In this document: piece after piece, positions 42,740-53,443 of the stretch | Position numbering within the stretch: position 1 is the stretch's first letter | Layout of the letters: each line of letters opens with the position of its first letter | Source of the DNA: Gamarada debralockiae | Lineage: Eukaryota; Ascomycota; Leotiomycetes; Helotiales; Hyphodiscaceae | Reading direction: 5' to 3' | NCBI GenBank assembly: GCA_002803225.1 | Contig: NXFV01001376.1 | Coordinates: 1 to 64,000, forward strand | Length of the DNA: 64,000 nucleotides | Program-made: the position numbers and the translations under genes | The notes under the pieces: generated by a model | What the model saw: the letters and a program-made list of their open reading frames with translations, nothing else | Database searches by the model: none | What the model was told of the DNA's origin: nothing

Positions 42740-44164
42740 CCATACATCTTTCAAAAATGCGGGATAGTTCGGTCCAGTTGGCCGTAGAGTAAGCACAGGA
42801 TGGTAACGAACGGAGCTGGAGGATATCTGCAACGAAAATGTATGTACGAGCGTGACAGTAGAAGACTCCGGCAATATATATCGGCAATATGGCTCTCAGA
42901 GGGACTGTCAATGCGGGACCCTGGAAGACAGAATTGTTTCTGATGCAAGCTTGACAGACTTCGCTTTCGAGCCAGCCATCCGCACCTGACTTCCTTTTCT
43001 TATCGAGACATTTCCGATTGCGAAATCTCAAGAGTCTTCCTGGTAAAGCGTCGCCGAATTCTTGGGTGAAGAGTGAATGCGTATTCCGTGATGGCCCAGT
43101 ATGCTACCAAAGTCCCTAGCATACGTCCGCTTTTGTTTCGGTGTGTGTCGGAAAACTGTACCTCCAGCCGCAAGCAAATATGCTGGTATAGATAGCTAAC
43201 ATACCAAGGAACATATATCTCATAACTCCTGGAAGCTCATGAGATATAGTGTTCTCAAATAGATTGACGGGTCGAGTCTGTGGGCCGAAAACAATGCCAA
43301 GATTTCGAAGGATGTTGATCCTACTTGACTAATACAAAGACCATGCCCATTCCTTGCGGCTCAGAAAGTCGAGAGGTATGCGGTTGTATGGCTGGCAGGC
43401 ATCGTTTCCAGCTGCCAGTATCTCAGAGATGGTCGCATCAGTCCCCATAATCTCCGAAGTGACCACATCCACAAGGTTTCGTATCCAACACAATGTCGTA
43501 CCAGTACTGCAAACAATGAATGCCGCGGTTGTTAATCTCCACAGGTGATGACGAGGTGTTGCGAGGCATATGCAGCCATATTGATAATAAACCATATGAT
43601 CTGGCAGAGGGTGAGAATTCGAAGAAGACAGTCGACCCCATTCTTGTCTGCAATCTCTGGACGAGTGATCCTTGGACAGTCGATATATTTCTTTGTAGCT
43701 AGGTAATGGAGCTGCTTCGCATCTATCTGGAACGGTACCCGATCTCTAGTCTGCAGTACGAATCCACCCATGTCAGCGTAGAATGCTTGGGTCATAGTCC
43801 ATTGCTTGTAGCCAGATGCGTGGAATTCCTTGACTGAATGGCGCGCTGACATCATTTACCCAAGTGCTATCTGAAATATGAATTCGGGCCCAGGAATGCA
43901 AGAGCAGTCATGTAGAGTTTTCGTCGAAATATTCTGAATCGTAAATCTCTAGGTCCCGGAACGTTCAAGCATAAAACGGACCACGAACAGAAGAACATAG
44001 TGAAGCCGCAGCTCTAGATAATGTCCAAAGTGCGTCTCCCGTTCGATTGAGACAGCTTCTATAACCTGACTCGCCGACAAGCTCGCGTTGCTTTGGGAAG
44101 GTAGCGGAATTGAACAAACAACAACAGAGAACAGAGAAACCGGAGGTACAATGCGAAATGCCAT
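42740..44164 (-). pseudogene. Broken fungal integral-membrane protein gene
   Basis: From ATG 44164 a hydrophobic start (MAFRIVPPVSLFSVVVCSIP) leads to fragments typical of an uncharacterised fungal multi-pass membrane family: QWTMTQAFYADMGGFVLQT, AKQLHYLATKKYI, LLRILTLCQIIWFIINMAAY, LTTAAFIVCSTGTTLCWIR, PLDFLSRKEW, and near the end ARTYIFVADILQLRSLPSCA. In ALG-stop-MMSARHSVKEF (about 43855) the stop TAA stands where CAA is expected. A base is missing just upstream (GP-N/E-FIFQIA), and another shift separates LVIT from LTTAAF near 43550. Intact members are about 450-550 residues. The region of 1.4 kb fits a once-complete gene now dead. Confidence 0.6.
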
Positions 44165-44851
44165 CGTGAATTATGGAGCATCGGGAACACATCTTGCCAT
44201 TCTAACTTAGAAATGGCAAGAAGCCCCATCTTTATTGCTGTGGCTTCTCCAACATTTAGCCAGAAGTAACTTGCATGTTGAGTATTTCGTAGAAGCTGGG
44301 GTAGCTGCCAGCATTCTGTTACGGATACTTGATACATTTCGCCCACGAACAGCTGAAATTGATAAAGGGAGCGTGGAGGATCCGCGGCTTGCTCATTATG
44401 GAATAGATATACCCTACCATTTTTTGGATTACGCTTGAGAATTGGAATGTTGTTCCTGGCTGGAACTGAAGTTTGTCTGAACCTTCCGGCTCGGGCGGTC
44501 ATAAAAACGCCAGTCTTGCCTCTGAAATCGTGAAGCGGAAAACTAACACAGAAGGACATATAATCAATTCTAGCTCTTACCAATCATCCTTTTCAGTTTC
44601 AATATAGTATAATCCAAGTTTCTTATTCTACATTTTCAAAACATTGACGACGTCGGGACCATGAGTAGATGCAAACACACTAATCTGATTGGCTCAACTA
44701 CCATTTAATTTGAAGCAAGCGCCGCGTCAAAGCTCCAACCTCCTCAACCTCCTTCGATCCTTCAACCGCGCGATACCCACCCCAGTCCTACTCCTGTCAA
44801 CCAGATATATACGGATCTCAACCCTCTAACACTATATTCTACCTATCTATC

Positions 44852-44866
44852 TATATATATATATAC
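44852..44866 (+). promoter_or_regulatory. (TA)n run, probable TATA element of the methyltransferase gene
   Basis: TATATATATATATAC lies about 30-40 bases before the ATG at 44895, after CTATCTATCTA repeats. The distance to the ATG is short, so transcription may start very close to the start codon. Confidence 0.4.
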
Positions 44867-44894
44867 TAACTCGCGCTGATAACGGAAGCTTAAC

Positions 44895-45827
44895 ATGTCC
44901 CCAATAATCCCGGTCGCCATTACTGCCTCCGACCAAGAGCCCCTCATAAACCCTAATCGGTCACTTCAAAGCTACTATGCCTCCCTTGAGTCCAGAATTG
45001 GCTACCGGTTTGTATTGGGAGGGACGCGGCATTTTGGTTACTATGAGAAGGACAAATACTGGCCATTCCCAATCAATGGGGCGCTTAGAGCCATGGAGGA
45101 CCACCTCTTTGACACACTTGGGTTGCAAAAGGGCGCACAAGTGCTGGACGCAGGATGTGGAGACGGATATGTCGCCATACGTTTGGCACAAAAAGGACTG
45201 CGAGTGCAAGGCATTGATGTCGTGGACCGACACATCCAGAAGGCACGGCGGAACGTTAAAGCGGTTGGGCTGGAAACCGCTATCACAGTCCGCAAAACGG
45301 ATTACCATCATCTGGATGGCTTTGTGGAGAACGTTTTTGACGGAGCATATACGATGGAAACATTTGTTCATGCGACGGATCCCGAGGCAGCATTGGCAGA
45401 ATTCTACCGTGTTCTCAAACCTGGGGGAACTATGGCTCTCTACGAATATGATCACAGCAATCTCGGTTCCGCACCGGAGGATCTGAAGGAATCGATGAAG
45501 CAAATCAACGAATATGCGTCTATGCCATCTAATGCGCGATTTGAAAAAGGGGTTTTGAAGAAGATGATGACGGAGGTTGGGTTTGTGGATGTGGTTGTGA
45601 AGGATCTCACGACCAATGTCACGCCTATGTTACGGCTATTCTTCGTACTTGCATATATCCCATTCTTGATAGTCAAGTTCTTGGGACTGCAAGCTTGGTT
45701 AGTGAATACCGTCGCGGGCGTTGAAGCATACCGCGGGAGGAGATTTGTCAGGTATGTTGCGGTTTCGGCGAAGAAACCTTCGGCGACATCAAATACACGA
45801 GAAGGCCTTCGAGAAAGGAAGACATAG
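44895..45827 (+). CDS. Class I SAM-dependent methyltransferase, 310 aa
   Basis: The Rossmann-fold motif I VLDAGCGDGYVAIRLAQKG (about residues 82-100) is followed by an acidic end of strand 2 (VQGIDVVD) and the post-I/II region VFDGAYTMETFVHATDPEAA, then LKPGGTMALYEYD (motif III). This order matches the methyltransferase-11/sterol C24-methyltransferase-like (SMT-type) small-molecule enzymes. Tyr/Phe-rich residues before the fold (GTRHFGYYEKDKYWPF) fit the aromatic substrate-lid seen in that group. A hydrophobic stretch near residue 245-270 (LFFVLAYIPFLIVKFLGL) suggests membrane association. The substrate cannot be told from sequence. Single exon with a clear ATG. Confidence 0.85.
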   Translation: MSPIIPVAITASDQEPLINPNRSLQSYYASLESRIGYRFVLGGTRHFGYYEKDKYWPFPINGALRAMEDHLFDTLGLQKGAQVLDAGCGDGYVAIRLAQKGLRVQGIDVVDRHIQKARRNVKAVGLETAITVRKTDYHHLDGFVENVFDGAYTMETFVHATDPEAALAEFYRVLKPGGTMALYEYDHSNLGSAPEDLKESMKQINEYASMPSNARFEKGVLKKMMTEVGFVDVVVKDLTTNVTPMLRLFFVLAYIPFLIVKFLGLQAWLVNTVAGVEAYRGRRFVRYVAVSAKKPSATSNTREGLRERKT

Positions 45828-48800
45828 TAAGATATCATAGCAACTGCGTCTATGAAATTTAAAATCACAGTTTCTAGAGCGAAATCGCCTTTTTGAGCAG
45901 CCTACGCGCGGCTGAAATCTTCAACTTGTGCATTTGCCCTTCATCTCATCACAGTCACGCCGCATTTATTTTCAATCATTGCAAGATCCAGGAAATTGAT
46001 TAGACCTGGTTCGATGACTGGCAATGGCATCTACTTTGCAATTGCTCTAGCTGCACGAAAGCATCTCGCTAGCCTCAGAGAGGAAGTCGCGATTAGAGGA
46101 GCCAAGCACGTAATCGGCGGCACAAGAAGGCAATCTCAACAGCTACTTCACCAGAAATCGTTCAAATAGAAGTCCTTCACAGTCTCCACACAATTCTTAC
46201 GTCAAATTCTACCAAAAACCCTTTGAATGGACTCGATGCAAGGAATAGTGTGACTAGCGCCGGGCACGTCCAACCAGGGGCTGGTGCTCAAAAATACCCT
46301 ACGAAACCCCCTCGTTGTGTTCTTTCAAGAAAGTTGGCAGAACATTCCAAAAAAAGCCACCACGAAGCAAGGGATTTCGTCAATGATTCTTCTTTGACAC
46401 CTAGATATCTGAGAGAAGGTGGGGGTACATATGTCGTTGACGTGACATATCGGTTTCCTGCAAGGGATAACTGAAATCTTCCACGCGTAGGAGACACGAG
46501 GCAAGCCACGAGGTATAGCGGATGTAAGACAATTGAAGATTTTATAGATATAAGCAGGCACGACACAAGGAGATATTTTGAGGCTTTTCGCTGAGTTAAT
46601 TATGCGGTATATCTTCTAGAAGGTAGATAGAACTACAGATAGGCCTAAGTAACAAAGTCCGGATTATCATTTATCAACTGATCCCGTGTGTACATAGCAT
46701 TGCATACCTTAGGAGATCGAAGTACCCTCTTAGCATTTCTTATTTACTGACATTACTCCAATTATACCTCCTTTTACATCCAAAAACTTGCAGGTAGAAG
46801 AATGCTAGGTCGACAGACAAATCATTAGCATATGTTTATAGAGAGAGGCGAAGACAATGTGGGTTTGTTATATTTGATATATTATTGAATACGCAATTGC
46901 TTGAGACTCAAAGCTATTCGCTATACCTACTGCGTATAGTAGTCTCTTATAGAGCCGCCACACCCAGGACTTATCCGTCACCACGCAAAGCTTTATTCAG
47001 AGCCCAGTCCAAGTGATCAGATCGAAATCCACAACCTTCGTAACTGCACAGCTATAGCAGTAGAGTCCAACACCCTTCTATAATATACCATCCAAATTCC
47101 GAACGTCGGTATTGTAATACCAGCTGAGGGTAGGGAGAGAGGGAGCATAGCCCTTAGAGAGGGCTGGATTGCTTCAAATTGACTGGAGTTTCTATCAAAG
47201 AATCGATGCTGAAGCATTCTGGAGATCCAGAGGTCTTAGAACTAAATTTTCATCTTCGATTGCTATGGGTTTGTTAGCCTCTTTCCAACCGCATCTGAAT
47301 TGTCTAGTGTCTAGGTGACGACTTACTGTACCGACATAGTTTTCCTTGTAAGCCCTGTTAATTCTTCAAATTGTTTGAGCTTTGGAGAGAGTGTTGTTTC
47401 CTAGAACCAAAGTGAGAACAGGGAGTGGAAGTAGGTTTTAAACAAAGGCGCTATACTTTCAACAACACTTGTAGAGTAGGAACTCTTGGGTTTGAATTGG
47501 CTTGGCAGGTTGTAGTATTTTTATCGTTGGCGTGTAGATGCCGGGGGCTTCTGACAATGCTTTGACGCGGTTCAGTATTCCTAAGTGGAAGCTTGAAGTA
47601 GGTCATAATTCTCAGATCAGTTCTCTTGACAATGATGCTACTGGCAAGGATTGACCCAACAGAAGAATACTTACTGGTTTTGAAGTTCTTCTTCAGACCA
47701 TGGTTGTAGAGCGTGTTTTATAGATGGCGTTGTGATGAGTCTTGTTCGGGAGCATCCACTGAGCATGAGGAAGTGTGCCCATGATATCCGAAGTGTTGGT
47801 CACAATAAGTGGATCTTTTCAAGGCACAGATTGTTGGCATCCAGTTGAAGTTTTGGAAGTTGCTAAGCCAAAAGCGGTACTTGACATAGCCGAACAATTT
47901 GGAGGGTGCTTCTTCGCGTCACTCAAAGTGAGTGTTCATTCAACTCCGATCGTGAGTGACGTGCCACTCGAGAGCTTAAACTGCAAATTTGCTGCTTTGA
48001 GCTGTAAGACTGTTCGACATTGCTAAGTCGAACTCCGTCTAAGTTCGCAAAGAGGTGTTAGTCTCTTAGAGGTCTTCTTCGGGAGTGGAAGGAACTATTT
48101 TGTGAAGGAGTTGTGAGCAGATTGGGGATTATCAGAATGAGGGAAGGGAGATCATCGATTCACAAGCTAGTTAGGTAGCTCTAGATCGGATCATAAGACA
48201 GAGAGTAGAAGTCAGAAATAACTGCTTGTGGGAATTTAGGGTGAGGCGATCTTTCTGAGGTTCGATTTGCCGACTTGTGCGGAGGCTTCAGTGCAGCATG
48301 CTTTTGGTTTACTCTCCCTCAACGAGGAATCGAGGTATAACTTCCAGGTAGCAATGCAACCGTTCAATATTTAAGATGATGGTGTAGTTTTGGTAATTGC
48401 TATGTCCCTTAGTAGCAGAAAGTTAAATCGTTGGTGATGTATTTTTGGATGTGATGACGGGTCGACCAGGTCCTTGGGCCCTCAAGGCAGCAGACTCGAC
48501 CTCTAATTACTGACGCTGAAATATTGTCATATCTCAACTACTTTCTTATTCGATATTGGGCTTGTTTTTCAATCGTTTTTGGATGCACAGTGTTTAAACC
48601 GGAGAAAAATATTGGAATTCTAACTGAGGTCGCTGTGAATCCAGTAACTCCATATCTAGCAAAAATAATAGTATTCAATGCAAATATAAGGCTCATTGTT
48701 AAAAAGTCTTTGAAATAAGGGACTCAAATTGCAAAGTGCGACCGAAAGATAGCGATCGAGATCTGGGCTTATCCGTCTCGAAATCCTAAGGTTCAATTTC

Positions 48801-50833
48801 CTTCAGCCCTCGCTATCGTCTTCAAAGACTCGCTTTCGTCTTCAAAGCCCTCGCGGCCTCGCCAAATGTCTGCCTTCGCGGTATTCCCCCTCTGAACAGG
48901 GTGACCATGCTTCCCTTGCAACCTCTATCTTCTGACAGCGGCTTCTGCACAGATTGCCTACTGCGTTCGCAGTCCTTCAGCGGTAGACAAGCGCAAGGAA
49001 ATTCACTATCACATTTGACTGAACTTACAGAAATAAGTGCAATCCTGCAGAAGCCGGTATTGGAGGACTGGCTGCCACTTCCAGAAAGCATGAAGTGATT
49101 TCTAACTTTTACCTGTCACGTCAGGCGATATCCTTTCATGGCCACACATGGTCCACACCCGCATGCAAAAGAAACCTGATGATGAAGTATCCTCCAATTA
49201 TACCGGGAATATTCCCAACCTCTCCTTCATCGGATCGACACATCCCTTATGGCTGCATACTCACTCCACGTGCTGTGCATAGTTATCTAATAGAGTAGTT
49301 ATAATATCAGTTAGCCGTTTCTGCAGCCCTGGACTGCCTCCAAAAGTATATATGTCTGCCATTAATCTTTAGGCACAGATCGAGATCTTCCGCATCTTAA
49401 CACCCACGAATGGTAAATGACGACATCCAGGAGTCACATCCCAGAAGGAGAAGAAGTCAAGGGTTAAAAGCATTTGAAATTCATTCCAGAAGTGTGGTTC
49501 CAATTTCAAAGGGGGAAGCAAGACCGACGAAACCTCAACTGCCTAACAGAACCGGGAAAATCTCCTGGGAGAAACGTCCTTCGAATAAAGGTTATGCCCA
49601 GATAGGGAAGAATCGAGGGTCCAGAACCCACTATCCGTGGTTAGTAGTGGGTTTTGCTCCACGATTATCTGGACCGACCGCGCCGCATGCGCCTGAAGAA
49701 GCTGAGCGCACGCGTAGGAATTCAACCAGGCACTTGGAGTGGAAATACCGTATCAATTGCTTTATAACACTCCAACCCTACTACAAGAGCCTCCGTTTAT
49801 AAGACGCTGGGAACACACCAAAAACATCCCTTCAAACGGTGTCTAAAGTGGAGGAATTTAACATACAGGGTAGGGTCTCCTAATGCAAGAAACACGGTAA
49901 TGGCTGAAAACAAGACTGCCGCGCGTGCCACACGGCCTAAGAGCTGTGCCGCTTCTGTCTGAAAACTGGAAGTTCAGCTTGCGAGGGCTTGATCCACAAA
50001 GTTTGCATAAACGAAGGAGCTGATCAAACTTTCGCGGACACCGAGATTGAAGGAGTCATTTCACATTTCCCTCCACACCTTCCCTTCACATTGCATGGAT
50101 CTAATCCTCAGAATTTAGGCGCTGCGAAAAGGAAATCCAGCAATGCCAAAGTTTATTGCAGGCACAGTATTCCGCATCGGAAATGATTACATCGATTGGC
50201 AGTATTTCTAATCATTTAAGGTTGGAGCATTTCAAGGTGGGCAATGGCCACCCGTTTATTACAAATGTGATCTTATTACTACTACCATGTTACTAGTGGC
50301 TGGGTGGCGGACGCCCCGAAACTTTCAGACTTAGCCCCTGTACCCCGGCAATTTTATCACCTGCCTGAAGAGCTTCCGGAAACACAATGGCCAGTCATAT
50401 AAGCGCCCTTTGTGTGACGTGTGCCTATATCCGAGCAAGATTCAGGTCATTCTGGGAAGTGCAGGGGTCTATCCGATGGGATTTTTCTGTAAACTAATTC
50501 TTTTGGAAGGCAACTCAGGTGAATTGTGAGAGTAGATTGAATTCTCGTGGATGGTGGGCAAAATTGATGCCTCTTGATTCCGAATGCTTTGGCGGAAGTC
50601 ATATCTCATGAGTCTTGTGATAATAATGATACAATGAAAATATGCAGATTTGAGACCTAAAAAAAACCTGCCCTGCGACGCATATCTATCTCAAGATCCC
50701 TTCGAGGGCCCCTATGCCAACCAAGTAACTCACAAAACCGGAGACCCAGTAACTCAGTTTACCCTATATCCAATCCAGAATAGAAAGTCAGAATGTAGTC
50801 CTAAAGGAGTGTATGCAAAGAGTGACGCAGTGA
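45828..50833. other. Gene-poor 5-kb stretch
   Basis: Many short frames on both strands, none with a recognised domain, signal peptide or splice-supported extension. Parts (46600-48700) are AT-rich with few long frames. A nested inverted repeat lies at 49618-49675. Non-coding RNA or decayed transposon DNA is possible. Confidence 0.5.
49618..49675. repeat. Nested inverted repeat, 58 bp
   Basis: The outer arms GGTCCAGA (49618-49625) and TCTGGACC (49668-49675) enclose inner arms AACCCACTA (49625-49633) and TAGTGGGTT (49645-49653). All arms are perfect. The structure could form a two-part hairpin in RNA. It is too short and wrongly arranged for a canonical tRNA. Confidence 0.6.
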
Positions 50834-52363
50834 TCAACTCTCCGGTCCCCAACCGTTGTGTTGCTGCTGGTCAAACATCATCTGCTGTTGCTGATGATGT
50901 TGACGTCTCATTTGAAGCATTTGTGAGCTGGCGTCACTTGCAGCTCTACTCCTGACCTCGTCCATGGTCACAGTTGAAATTGCCGACATCTGGACTCCCG
51001 AATCGCCCTCATGCAAGCTGTGACATGCGCTGGCCCTACCATCCGAATACCCTCCATCATCAGGGCCCCAATCCCCAGAATCTCGATGCCTGAGTGTCAT
51101 CTCATACGGAGGAAGATAGGGACTCCCTTCCGGGTGCATTTCCTGCCACTTCCTCTGGCACATTTCCTTGGACCATTTTGCTACGCAGCCATATTTCAGC
51201 ATGCTTTCGGCGATGGTTTCCCACCGATTCTTATCAAATTCTGCGACGGCTTGAGTCAAAGCCTGCTCCTGCACAAGTGTTAGAAACTGATCTCAAGATT
51301 GGATGGTGAAAACCATTACATCATCCTCTGTCCACTGCCGTATCCTTTCGATGAGCCTCTTTTTCCGCATTTGTAATGCGGGCACTTGCATCTGTTTGCC
51401 AGTGGCCTCATTGAACTTCTTTTGTACTTCTTTCCAAGGGAGTTGTTGTCTGTGGGAGAGATCAAGCAAGAGCTCCTCGTCCATGGTCTTGTCATCAGCA
51501 AAAACCATGTCCTTCTCGCGTGAGTCTCTACACGGTGACTTCCGCTTCTTCCCTCGGGCGGGGAGGGACCCAAGAGGCTCAGGGAAGGGTCCTTGTGCAA
51601 CTGTCGTAGAGCTTGGGGTCGTCGATATCGATTGAAGAGAGTTCTGCCGATAGGGACCACCCTCCTGCTTGGTTGCCGGGCGGAGGGCCGAAGGGCTTGG
51701 TGCAATCAAGATTGGAGCTTGATTCTGGCTTCTGAAGGTTGGCGCATTTTGCGCAGGGGTGGGGAGACGAGCGTGGGAGGAGCTGGAGTTGCTAAGACCT
51801 CCAGCAGAATTTAAATGGGGTGGGCTTGGATTCAAGCTCGGGGAAGATTCAGACCGACCAGAGACCGGCGTTGCTGAGACACCGTAGGCGCCGAAGAAAG
51901 GCTCCGGACAAACGTAAGGAGATGCGGGGAAAGAGCTGTCCAATGTAGACATGTGAAAAGTTCCAGAAGGGCTTTTGTGCTTCATGGGAGGGTTATGGCC
52001 ATACCTCCCATTGCTATAATCGTCATCGCTGGCTAGAAAGTGGTACGTGGGTGACATTGTGGATGGAGACAATTTAATGTCTTTATCGGTGCGCACGACC
52101 GGCTCAGTCTTAATCGCCATGGCCGGAGACTGTGTTGAGACAGGTGTAATGAGTGTGGAGTCACAGTATGACGGTAGATTGAACGACGAGACCTGATGTT
52201 GTTGGTCAGAGACGGACTGTTCTTGAAGCGTCCAAAAAGGAAAACAGCAATTTCGAAAACATACTGCGCTGTAGGGACACGGAGTCAAATCTTGAGGTTG
52301 TTGTGGTGGATTTCGTCCAGCATGAGCATGAAGCAGGTATTTTGATTCACCCATTGCAGACAT
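50834..52363 (-). CDS. Myb/SANT-like DNA-binding regulator, 492 aa
   Basis: Exons 52363-51320 and 51268-50834 (51-bp intron GTAATG...GTGCAG) on the minus strand. The splice joins IRQWTEDDEQALTQAVAEF to give a Myb/SANT-like repeat: W-T-x-x-D-E, then KNRWETIAESMLKYG.VAKWSKEMCQRKW, with spaced tryptophans. A preceding helical region (LLLDLSHRQQLPWKEVQKKF, LQMRKKRLIERI) looks like another degenerate Myb-type unit. The N-terminal 230 residues are Ser/Pro-rich, with a basic patch (RGKKRKSPC). The end is Gln-rich (QHHQQQQMMFDQQQ). It is probably a nuclear transcription regulator; its targets are unknown. The start is uncertain: the next in-frame ATG, MAIKTEPVV, has a better context (GGCCATGG) and the first 75 residues look unlike the rest. 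Confidence 0.75.
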
Positions 52364-52777
52364 TGGTGCTTGTCTGTTGCTCGGTGCCTCCAGAACCGTT
52401 CAAGAAAATGCCGACGAGTAAACGGCCACTTCTCCCGGAATTTAAAGTTAGAAAAAATAAATCCTCGGTATGGGCGAAGGTTGGTCTTGTTGAAATTGAT
52501 ATTCGACCATTGATAAAGCTTCATCAAAATTATATAGTCGAGAATGGAGAATCCGCCTCACGATGTCGAGGTCCAAGTTGCGACCAGAGAGCCTCGTTGG
52601 CTGGCGAAGTAGGATGGGGTCTAGTTTTGCCGGCAGAGACTTATAAGTTCATCCACGAAGAGAGGCACAGCAAAGACCGGAGGCGACCGTTCAGATGGCC
52701 GATCTCTTAGGTGGCAGTGAGTAAATGGTGGTTTTACAGCGATGGAATATGCGTTGTAGCCGCCGAGGGGTTTTTGA

Positions 52778-53443
52778 ATGAAGAAGCGAGCTCGCACGGC
52801 ACTTATGGCCAGGCTTTATGGACTCGGCAGCGCGGTGTGGGTGATCGCGCTGAAGATATGCGCTGCAGGCGCCTGTTGTTGGACGAAGCTGCCTGCGGGG
52901 ATAAAAAGAAAGACATGGGGAGGAAAATGTCAGGATCGAGCCGGACCGACGGCTGGACTGCCGCGGCACATTCATTTTAGTTTAATTCGGTCCATCGTAA
53001 ATATGGAAATCGCGATTCAATTGTCGACTCCAACGTTTATGGCTAATGTTAGCAGTCGTCAAGGGGCGCATGAGTGGCTTTCGGTGCTACAGAGATGCGA
53101 GGAGATCTGGTCTCGCATCTCCATCTCGACTCCTTGCGACCAGATCAGCCCTGCGATAACTCAGCAAAAGACCGGTGTAGAAAGACCTTCCTTTCCTGAA
53201 CAGAACAACGGTGCAACCTCCCGGAAGACCTCTGCGCCTTGCATCGAGTGTTTTGGCCAAGATGGTGTGTGTGGCCGTAACGTGATTGAACCCTCCAAGC
53301 CCTCGCTACCGACCTGTCGGTACGCGGTAGACTTTGCTAGGGTTCAGCAGCATGGGTGGTGCAGGCCTCCACGAATCAACTGTGGCGGTTGTGCAGAAAG
53401 CATGGGTCTGAGAGGAGCCTTGCGAGCGCGAGATGTCTCGTAA
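52778..53443 (+). CDS. Doubtful hypothetical ORF, 221 aa
   Basis: An uninterrupted frame from an ATG with many Cys and Arg residues and an unusual composition. A hydrophobic patch (LGSAVWVIALKICAAGACC) lies near the start. There is no known domain or splice signal support. It is listed because it is long for this gene-poor area, but it may be chance. Confidence 0.2.
   Translation: MKKRARTALMARLYGLGSAVWVIALKICAAGACCWTKLPAGIKRKTWGGKCQDRAGPTAGLPRHIHFSLIRSIVNMEIAIQLSTPTFMANVSSRQGAHEWLSVLQRCEEIWSRISISTPCDQISPAITQQKTGVERPSFPEQNNGATSRKTSAPCIECFGQDGVCGRNVIEPSKPSLPTCRYAVDFARVQQHGWCRPPRINCGGCAESMGLRGALRARDVS

Noticed and set aside
44059..44583. 174-residue minus-strand frame upstream of the membrane pseudogene
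   Set aside because: It overlaps the pseudogene's hydrophobic start in another frame and resembles no family.
49618..49675. tRNA gene suggested by a 7-bp acceptor-like stem
   Set aside because: It is only 58 bases, with no anticodon arm geometry, no GGTTCGAATCC-type T-loop and no B box.
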